Shown: piece after piece, positions 58,001 through 64,000 of the stretch
How the letters are laid out: each line of letters begins with the position of its first letter
How positions within the stretch are numbered: position 1 is the first letter of the stretch
Source: Rostratula benghalensis
Lineage: Eukaryota > Chordata > Aves > Charadriiformes > Rostratulidae
Assembly: GCA_013399305.1 (NCBI GenBank)
Contig: VXAI01000193.1
Coordinates: forward strand, 1,176,035-1,240,034
DNA length: 64,000 bases
Direction: 5' to 3'
Program-made: the position numbers and the translations under genes
Notes under the pieces: model-generated
Told to the model about the DNA's origin: nothing
Database searches by the model: none
Seen by the model: only the letters and a program-made list of their open reading frames with translations

Positions 58001-61000
58001 GATGCTTTTAGGTCCCCATATTTTTGCCACCTGAGGCAGGATCATTAGGTTAAGATAAGAAAATAACAGTGATCTGTAGCTATTACAGATTATTTAATGC
58101 AGTAAGGTAGATGATACCCTTTTAGAAAGAAGCCTGACAGTCAGAGGTGGAACAGTTACTGTAATTTATTTGGCAGGAAAAAAACAGCGTCAAGCTTTGC
58201 AATATCTGTGATTAAAAAAAAATAAAATTCACTGGAGTGAAATTCAATTCAGAGATCTGCCTCCAGGAATGGAGCATGTTGGAATGTTAAATCAAGAAAC
58301 GTGCTGTAGATCGTTCGTGTACCCCTGGCTTCAGAAGCAGCAGCTGGAGAGTGGCCTGTGATCCTGAAGGCAGCAGAAGGAGGTAAAATACGTTCCATTT
58401 TTAGTGCTCAGTTAACTGCACTATTAATTGAAGACATTATCACAGTTGAACCGAGTACCCCAGTGTCAGCGTGGCTGACAATAACAGAGAGGCAGTCGTT
58501 TCAGTGAACTATTTCAAAACATCCCAGTACTTAGTACATAGCACATTAGCTTTCGTAATTACATTAATGCCCTTTGATTTGAGACCACTGGGATGTGTGT
58601 TGTGGGTCTGGAGGAAATACAGGAAATTTGCAGGGAGGGAGAGGGGAGACCTCCCAAGTAGCATGTTCACTCAAACAAAAAGGCAAGGCAAGACACAGAT
58701 TCCTAATTGCAGCATTGCCCTCATCCAGAAGTGTGCTTGTCCCCTGGGGGGTAGGGCAGGTAAAGACAAGGTCTCAGTTCTTACACCTCAAGCGTGCAGT
58801 ATTAATAGGACATAAAGCTGGAGTCATCATTGTTACAAGAAGCTCATGACACCGCAGGAGGTGACTGGACACTGGTAAGCCCACCTTGTTGAATTTACCC
58901 TAATTTACATGTTTAGTGAAAAGTTTTTGCCTTCACTACAAGGATCCTCTGAAGTTACAATGGGCCTGGTATGATACTGTCAACCAAATACAAACAAGAA
59001 CAAGCCTGAGGCCAATGTGAGTTACGTTGGAGGCCAAATTTAGTCCTAAATATATACATGTATTAAATAGAACTTGGCTGGTCAAGGCCCAGGATATTGA
59101 GCTGACAATCTCTGACCGAGAGAAGTCGCAGCCTGAAATTTTGTAATACAGAAGCTCACAAATAAGCAGAGATTGACACTGGGAGAGAAGGGATAGGAAC
59201 TTTGGGATGTGGTTTCCATGGTTATTTATGGATGCATACACAGGTTCCATTGCACAGGCTAATAGTTATTTTTCAAAGTCTTCTCCATGCTTTTAGGCAG
59301 TGTGGCAAGTGAGCTTTAGCAGAGCTCTGAATGCAGGGAGGGCAGTGGTGAGGATTTGGAAATGCATTCAGGACAGCAACAAGCACAAATGTGGAAATGG
59401 AGGGAAGAAACTCAGAAGCTGGTGCTGTGAGTGGAACAGAAGAGAGAGGGGAGATACCTGTGCTACCAAACACCCAGATAATACTTAGAGTGAGCTTAAA
59501 GAGTAGTAGAGTTGGTGTAGTCTTTAGGAAGTAAACTGAATACTTTCTGCACATCAGAGAACGGGGGTAACTTAATTACAGAGGACTGGAAAGAACAGCT
59601 AAGCCAAAGCTCCTAAAGCCTTTCTTACAGTCAATACCTGTATTTATTGTCAGCAATTATTTAATGTCATTTGGGCTGTTCCCCTACGTCAGCTCTGATA
59701 CCGGTGTTTATTATTCTTGGAAATATTAGCTGCCTATCAGAGCTTTTCAGTTTTAAATAAGAAGCAAAAATACTAGTTTAGGAACAATTGTGTGTGTTTC
59801 CCAAGATTTTTAAAAACACAGGAACGGATAATTAATCAAAACTGCTATCTGATCAGAGTAAAATATAAAGCAGACAGTGAATTAGTTTTTATGTAAGAAT
59901 ACAATCAGGATAAACCAAAAAGGATAATTTGGCTCTGAATTTTCCTCTTATTTTATATGATTTGTTTTTATTTGATTAGCAGTACCCAAGCATTTTTACA
60001 CAAAACTTGAATTCTAAAATGCTTTCATCCATCATAGTTAGTTATTGTCTTAGTAAAGGATTTGTAATTTCTTTGTAAATTGTTTCATTCTTTGTATCAA
60101 GCTGTAACTTGAATAATGACAACATTTCTCGAAAGAAGTACCAGTTCTTTGTCAGAATTATTCATACGCAGAAGGACTTGAACAGAAAACGGCCCAAAGG
60201 TATTTGTAAAAAAAATTATGACCCCTAACACACAAAATATTGGAGAAGATGCCTGTGTGGCTGTTTAGAATAGCGAGATTTCCAGGAACCTCTCCCTGGG
60301 ACATGCTGCCTGAGACAGCATTTTGTCTTCAAGAGGTCATTGCATCCAGTGCTTGAATACCACATCCTGTCTTCTCTGTGTGAATGTCATAGATTCTATG
60401 CAGCTTCCTAAAAATAGCAGTTCAAAACATCCCCTCTATCCTGCTGTTTGTGGAACAAGATTTTCACCTATCTGATTTTTTCATGCCTTTTAAAAATATA
60501 TGTAAAAATCTTGGGAGAAAGAAACTCGTGAAAGCTAAATATTATCTTCAAACAGAAGTGATTTTAAGAGAAATTACATTTCAGTTCTGGCCTGCCAGGA
60601 CTATTGAGTCAGACATTAGTGATGAAACAGTTAGCATAAATACAGATTTGGTAATTGATATTAATGTGCTGATAAACAGGATAAAAGCTAGCAAATTTCA
60701 TCTTTTTCAGCATTTTAATTTAATAACAGTGAAAGACAATTTTGGTCCTGTATTTCGTTTATAAATCTTGTTTTCCTTCCTACTGATGTATAAATTTGAA
60801 TGAGACCTTGTTTTGTCACCTGTATTCATATAGTGGGATAAACCTAAATTGTCAGAGCTGACCAGTATTGTTTCTTTAATCCTTGAACAGACCTATTGAG
60901 CCTTTAATCCATTACAAGTGTAGAAAAAGGCACTGCATTCAAAATTTGAGCGCATTCCATTGAGGTAATTGTCCTCCAAACAAAACCATTTTAAATGTGT

Positions 61001-61396
61001 GTGTATATAGTAGTCCATGTAACTGTAGTGCCTCATCCAGGCAAGGGGTCCAAATTAGGCACCCCAGTGTGGTACTTTATAAGAGGGGATTCTTGTGGAT
61101 TCATGCTTTTTTAACCTTGTTAATTGAACCAACATAATCAGAAGGAATGTCTTAATTTTCTGTTACTTCTAAAAGTCTTTTTACCTCTTCTTTACTTCAC
61201 ACAGCTTATTTTGTGGAATAAGCCCAGGGTTCCTAGTGCTACTTTATTTGCTCCTTACTAACAGTTAACTGATCTTATTGTTTAATCTCTTTTACAGATG
61301 AAAGAATTCCAAACTAAAATGCAGTCAATATTTCCAGCAATTCCTAAAAATAGTGAGTCCACTGTTGAATGGGAAGACTTACTTAAATCCAAGTGA
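39881..61396 (+). CDS. TMEM242: TMEM242, complete coding region (4 exons)
   Basis: TMEM242 is a small inner mitochondrial membrane protein. Published work shows that, together with TMEM70, it helps assemble the c8 rotor ring of ATP synthase. Joining 39,881-40,010, 41,814-41,914, 47,421-47,558 and 61,298-61,396 gives one open frame of 155 residues; human TMEM242 is about 141. The extra length is in the poorly conserved Ala/Gly-rich N-terminus. The order is: variable N-terminus 1-37; conserved [18 protein letters not shown] entering membrane segment 1 (about 46-66); a basic loop with KKK at 68-70; the invariant-looking [20 protein letters not shown] (81-100); membrane segment 2 (about 97-116); and a C-terminal tail with [15 protein letters not shown] ending in KSK. 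All introns are GT-AG. The protein is intact, with no frameshift. It lies head to head with ZDHHC14. Confidence 0.95.
40535..40543 (+). promoter_or_regulatory. YY1-type motif (GATGGCGGC)
   Basis: CAGATGGCGGCGCGG matches the YY1 promoter consensus AAnATGGCGGC, which normally sits just downstream of a start site. Here it is 0.65 kb past the TMEM242 ATG, inside intron 1. A donor-like GTGAGA follows at 40,572. Confidence 0.6.
40678..40694 (-). promoter_or_regulatory. CTCF binding motif
   Basis: The minus strand reads CCGCCAGGGGGCGCTGC, an essentially perfect match to the core CTCF consensus (CCnCCAGGGGGCGC). It lies in the 3' half of the TMEM242 promoter island, in intron 1. The motif sequence runs toward the left, toward ZDHHC14. 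Confidence 0.85.
41814..41914 (+). CDS. TMEM242: TMEM242 coding exon 2
   Basis: A 101-base exon that completes codon 44 and encodes residues 44-77. It holds membrane segment 1 ([20 protein letters not shown]) and the basic stretch [11 protein letters not shown]. The small-residue pattern (G, A) in the helix is a family feature. It starts after CGGCAG and ends AAG before GTTTGT, phase 0. The donor is weak at positions +3 to +6 but is supported by perfect continuity into exon 3. Confidence 0.95.
44642..44669 (+). repeat. Poly(A) homopolymer, 28 bases
   Basis: The longest A run in the window, in TMEM242 intron 2. It is preceded by TCCTCCAGGGG and could be a retroposon tail, but no body is recognised. 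Confidence 0.88.
47126..47390 (-). mobile_element. CR1 LINE fragment next to TMEM242 exon 3
   Basis: The typical reversed CR1 3' end (AAATCATTCAGGTTGGAAAA, AGTCCAACC) is followed by the segment encoding the reverse-transcriptase C-terminus. On the minus strand this reads [16 protein letters not shown] and [22 protein letters not shown]. It is 5'-truncated. The copy at 8.94 kb is similar in sequence (both contain TTCAGGGATGGGGACTCAA), suggesting the same subfamily. Confidence 0.92.
47421..47558 (+). CDS. TMEM242: TMEM242 coding exon 3
   Basis: This exon encodes residues 78-123, the most conserved part of the protein. It includes [20 protein letters not shown] and membrane segment 2 ([20 protein letters not shown]). 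It begins after TTCTAG and ends CACAGT before GTGAGT, phase 0. Read-through past the donor gives an unrelated tail, and homology stops at VHS. Confidence 0.96.
50681..51032 (-). mobile_element. CR1 LINE fragment, minus strand (first of a pair)
   Basis: Reversed 3' end CACAGAATCACAGGATGATA and GGAGATCATCTAATCTAACC. The minus-strand frame reads [20 protein letters not shown] and [20 protein letters not shown]. It ends at TATTTATAGGCATTGGTCAG, where a second CR1 begins within about 10 bases. Confidence 0.93.
51039..51235 (-). mobile_element. CR1 LINE fragment, minus strand (second of a pair)
   Basis: Reversed 3' end CACAGAATGGTTCGAGTTGG, then CCATGGGCAGGGACACCTCC and CTCTTCCAGTGTCTCACCAC. It is very like the copy at 28.93 kb and is sharply 5'-truncated at about 51,235. 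Confidence 0.93.
51645..51965. promoter_or_regulatory. Candidate enhancer with AP-1/MAF-type sites
   Basis: Repeat-free sequence keeps CpGs and contains TGAGTCA (AP-1) at 51,867-51,873, TGACGCAGCGTCA at 51,906-51,918 (overlapping TGACnnnGC half-sites on both strands) and TGCTCAGCA just after. It also has TAAT words (TGTAATTAATC). This is the strongest possible regulatory block in intron 3. No experimental support is visible. Confidence 0.4.
54155..54260 (-). mobile_element. CR1 LINE 3' end fragment
   Basis: AATCACAGAATCTTCATGGTTGGAAAGGACC and CACCAAGTCCAACC are a reversed CR1 3' end. About 100 bases can be followed (through CTCAAGTGCCAC). Confidence 0.85.
55445..55690 (+). mobile_element. 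CR1 LINE fragment, plus strand
   Basis: Reads [20 protein letters not shown] then [20 protein letters not shown] in frame, followed by the CR1 3' UTR ending GGTCCCTTCCAATCCCTGAG and ATTCTGTGAATTT. Confidence 0.93.
57955..58260. promoter_or_regulatory. Candidate conserved non-coding element
   Basis: A repeat-free, complex AT-rich stretch with words such as ATTATTAAATGG, CCACCTGAGG (an E-box) and ACAGATTATTTAATGCAG. It is listed because it contrasts with the low-complexity flanks. Function is not shown. Confidence 0.25.
58400..58600. promoter_or_regulatory. Candidate element with TGTCAGC inverted repeat
   Basis: Contains TGTCAGCGTGGCTGACA at 58,464-58,480, a perfect 7-bp inverted repeat around GTG that resembles spaced MAF half-sites (GTCAGC and GCTGAC). 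It is surrounded by TAAT-rich complex sequence (TGCACTATTAATTG, TTCGTAATTACATTAATGCC). Confidence 0.3.
61298..61396 (+). CDS. TMEM242: TMEM242 coding exon 4 and stop
   Basis: This exon encodes residues 124-155 and the TGA stop at 61,394-61,396. The tail [20 protein letters not shown] followed by [12 protein letters not shown] matches the vertebrate TMEM242 C-terminus, where the human form is close to NDFRSKMQSIFPTIPKNSES. It starts directly after TTTTACAG. The tail is hydrophilic and would lie outside the membrane. Confidence 0.95.
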   Translation: MKEFQTKMQSIFPAIPKNSESTVEWEDLLKSK

Positions 61397-61896
61397 AAGA
61401 CTCGGAGCCACTTGGAGATGTCTTTTGCAGCAAGAGGAAGAGCAGAAGTAGCAGAAGTGTCCCATCTGGAAAACAGAGAAGAAAACTCTGACTGAGCAAG
61501 ATACTGACTGAGTCCACTGAGCCTGGGAAAGCCAGTGAACATCTAGCAACAAGGGAATTAAAACCAAAACAATTTACATTGTGCTTTTCAGTACACTTGG
61601 TATAGTTGATTGGTGATGAACCCACCAAGACAAGTTGGACCCAACTTGAAAGAAGACTGTATCTTAGGAAGACTTCAAAAAGAAACTGATCTTCAGTAAT
61701 AAATATAAGGACAGAACCCCGTAAACTCTTATCCCATCCCAATTCTTAAGAGAAATTTTTAGGAAATTTATCTCTGAAACAAAGACTAGTATTTTCAGTG
61801 ACATTTCCACATTTCATTAGGAATATAACTATGAAGTTGGTTATAACAGATCTTTTACTGAGCCTAAAGGCAAAGCATACAGTGCACTCTTCTAAA

Positions 61897-61902
61897 AATA
61901 AA
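61897..61902 (+). terminator. TMEM242: Polyadenylation signal AATAAA (proximal)
   Basis: AATAAA lies 0.5 kb after the TMEM242 stop. No strong GT-rich downstream element is obvious, so this is probably a minor site. Confidence 0.4.
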
Positions 61903-62381
61903 GGAGGTATTTAAATTTGCAACAGAGAAAGTACCTAATCCAAATTATTTTTGTATGTCTGAAAGGAATGTTTAATACAGCCAATGTGCAAGTAGTGACC
62001 TACTGAGCTCTTCTGTAGAGCATCAGAAAAGATCTCTACAAAGTGCAGTTTTCTCAATATTAGCTTTTTTTTTTTTGATTCCACAGTAGTCAATCTGATA
62101 GTTTACCTGAAAGTCTGTACTATATTTGTACTGCAATTTAAGTGAAAAAGGCACAAAATAGTGAAGTGAGACATCCAGTCTGGCCTACACAAGTATTTTC
62201 AGCTCAGAAAATGTATGGGCAGGACTAGGGGGTTTTGTCTTTCAAGCGGTTCCTGTGGCTCTTTTACCAAGAGAAGCAACGTGACATTTTCCACACTGCA
62301 GAAATTGCATGAAGCGTGGGTGTAAACCAGGACTTATTCATACATTGTGTTTGCAGAACTGTAGATCTGTAAAAATGCAGA

Positions 62382-62387
62382 AATAAA
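62382..62387 (+). terminator. TMEM242: Polyadenylation signal AATAAA (middle)
   Basis: AATAAA within GAAATAAAAAAGTG, about 1.0 kb after the stop. It could end a shorter 3' UTR. Confidence 0.5.
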
Positions 62388-62480
62388 AAAGTGCTATCCA
62401 TGAATGATCCTTTGTTGAACGCTCAATTATCAGTTTTTTTTATTAATTGCACACAGTCCAATTAGTTAGTTGTCAGATTT

Positions 62481-62486
62481 AATAAA
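62481..62486 (+). terminator. TMEM242: Polyadenylation signal AATAAA (distal, likely main)
   Basis: AATAAA is followed within 20-40 bases by the GT/T-rich TGTCTTTTGTGATTGTCT, a good cleavage-stimulation element. Cleavage is expected near 62,500. Confidence 0.65.
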
Positions 62487-62519
62487 GTTCTCCTAAAACC
62501 TGTCTTTTGTGATTGTCTT

Positions 62520-64000
62520 TATATTCCTAAGAAAGAACATTTAACCTAAGAAAGATCATTTTAAAAAAATTTTTAAATGTCTGATGAATAATACAGAAGT
62601 ATAGTTTTCCTATGAAACACGACAGCACTAAAATAATATCTTTAAAGCAATTGAAGTGTACTAGTTGACATCTTTTCCATAGCTTGATGCTTGTAATCCA
62701 ATATTAAATAAATTATGGTGAATACTGCCATCGTATGCACATGAGAAATGGCACTATTTTCATAGTTTGTTTAGTCTGTTAATTTGTGTGTGTGGTGATA
62801 CCTGTATTGCCTATGCTTATGCGTATTAGTGCTGAGTTGCCAAGTTTTAACAAGTATCCAGGTTGTTAAAACTGGCCAAGTGCTACACTGAAGTAAATAT
62901 ATGCAAATCACATGATGACATTAAGGTTGCTTACCGTTAGTTTCTAAGGTGGTATTCAGGGACATCTGTCTTTGGATTAAATAACTTGCCGACAGGAGTC
63001 ATCTAAAGTTCCCTGCGCAGTCACGGGAGAAAGCCAGAAAGTACTAAAATGAGTGGCTGCTCCTGGAACTAATTGTGCAAAGTATCTGACCTGCTCTTCC
63101 TGCTGGCTGCCCCTGAAAAGAACTTCTCTACCCTTCCTTGCCTGCCAGCAGCGTGGTGACTGCATGAGAATAAAGTTCAGGAGAAACTCAAGAAAAATGA
63201 GTAGCTTTCTAGCACTTCAGAGCTCTGAGAGTTAGAAAAGTGCTGGTCCTGGCACAAGAGAGTTGTCCCTTCTGGTAATGATTAGCCATTGGATCAGCGT
63301 AATTGTATTAAAAAAAAAAAATCCAACAAAGTTCTGGCAGATAGGATGAATTACATCTGGAGGTGCCTCATTACATGGACATACCAGATGAGGCTCTTCA
63401 AAAAATCCTAACAGAGGAAATGCACAGAGAGGAATCTTTAAAATAGCAGTACACTTACAGGGCAAGCACAGAGCGACCAAGTAAATCTGTGTGGACATAC
63501 AAGGCTGAGAATAAAACATCCTCCATAGAGAGAGGAATTCTTACGTCAGCTTATTATTCCAAGCTTTATTCTGTGCTTTTTGGCTGGAAATGGGTTTCCT
63601 CTAGATAAATGTTTGTGTATGTATATGTGCATAATGCAAAAGTAAATCAAGACTCAAGCCACATGAAAACATGGGGAGATCTTGGATTTTCTTTATTGTG
63701 CTGTGCAGCTCTCTCCACTTGGTGGATGTTCAGCTGGTTTCATGAGGGTTCATTTTTTCTCTTTATGAAAATATTTGGCAAAGGGTTACTGCAAACCACA
63801 ACAAACCCCTGAACAAATAAGAGAGGAAAAGTACATAAATAGTACACCAATAGCAACCAGATACCATAGTGTATGCAGTAATTCCAACTAAAATTAGCAA
63901 ATAAAGCAAATAAAATTAGACAGACAGACAATACACATGAAAGACACCAGACAATACACATGAAAGAAAGAAATCAAGTTTCAAGCCTTAACTACTAGAA
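62520..64000. other. Downstream flank of TMEM242
   Basis: No gene was recognised. The sequence is AT-rich. A short 23-bp tandem duplication sits near the right edge (63,926-63,970). In the human order ARID1B would lie beyond this edge. Confidence 0.6.
63926..63970. repeat. 23-bp tandem duplication
   Basis: AGACAATACACATGAAAGAC followed by ACC is repeated once, directly after a short (GACA)n run. It is a local duplication at the right edge. Confidence 0.85.

Larger units (their letters stand above)
47559..61297 (+). other. TMEM242: TMEM242 intron 3
   Basis: A 13.7-kb phase 0 intron with donor GTGAGT and acceptor CTCTTTTACAG. It holds CR1 copies near 50.7, 51.0, 54.2 and 55.4 kb and T-rich runs near 56.24 and 56.36 kb. 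It also has several repeat-free stretches that look like conserved regulatory DNA (51.65-51.97, 57.95-58.6 and 59.6-59.8 kb). A 104-codon open frame at 60,450-60,764 has no recognisable domain. Confidence 0.87.
61397..62505 (+). other. TMEM242: TMEM242 3' UTR
   Basis: Non-coding AT-rich sequence follows the TGA, with polyadenylation signals at 61,897, 62,382 and 62,481. The last signal is followed by a GT-rich stretch (TGTCTTTTGTGATTGTCT), which makes it the most likely main end. No repeats are recognised. Confidence 0.75.

Noticed and set aside
60450..60764. 104-codon AT-rich plus-strand frame before TMEM242 exon 4
   Set aside because: Composition follows the local AT bias, with Ile/Lys/Asn/Phe excess. 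There is no splice or homology support. It may be a non-coding conserved stretch.

Overview
This window looks like nuclear DNA from a bird. The basis is a dozen CR1 LINE copies with avian-type 3' ends, GC-rich promoter islands in an AT-rich background, and two vertebrate genes recognised by their translated exons. I saw no prokaryotic operon, CRISPR array, tRNA or rRNA gene. The CR1 subfamily look suggests a neoavian bird, but that is only an impression.

Layout. Positions 1-19,333 are read as the 5' part of a very large first intron of ZDHHC14, which lies on the minus strand and runs off the left edge. Positions 19,334-19,584 hold the first coding exon of ZDHHC14 (a palmitoyltransferase), ending at a canonical splice donor. 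Positions 20,280-22,080 are a CpG island that probably carries the ZDHHC14 promoter. At its outer edge are two inverted ZNF143/THAP11-type motifs and a strong plus-strand splice donor, which suggest a divergent non-coding transcript. Positions 22,100-39,480 are intergenic, with CR1 copies, a (CTCCT)17 microsatellite, a possible solo LTR and two stretches that look like conserved non-coding elements. Positions 39,480-40,860 are a second CpG island, the promoter of TMEM242 on the plus strand. All four TMEM242 coding exons are in the window (39,881-40,010; 41,814-41,914; 47,421-47,558; 61,298-61,396). They join in frame into a 155-residue protein. The 3' UTR ends at a polyadenylation signal near 62,480, and 62,520-64,000 is downstream flank.

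The two genes are head to head with about 18 kb between island centres. From memory this matches the human order at 6q25.3, where ARID1B lies beyond TMEM242; ARID1B is not seen here. The genes have unrelated jobs: ZDHHC14 attaches palmitate to proteins at Golgi/ER-type membranes, and TMEM242 helps assemble the c-ring of mitochondrial ATP synthase. Their adjacency is conserved synteny, not a functional operon.

The most useful observations are regulatory and structural: a near-perfect CTCF motif inside the TMEM242 island; inverted GAG/CTC triplet tracts just before the TMEM242 start codon; a six-tract G-quadruplex motif on the ZDHHC14 sense strand; paired ZNF143 motifs; a CR1 copy ending about 30 bp from the TMEM242 exon 3 acceptor; and several repeat-free stretches dense in AP-1/MAF or homeodomain-like sites. 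I found no convincing new protein system. Long open frames elsewhere are chance frames or CR1 remains, apart from one coding-like minus-strand frame near 29.7 kb that I cannot identify.
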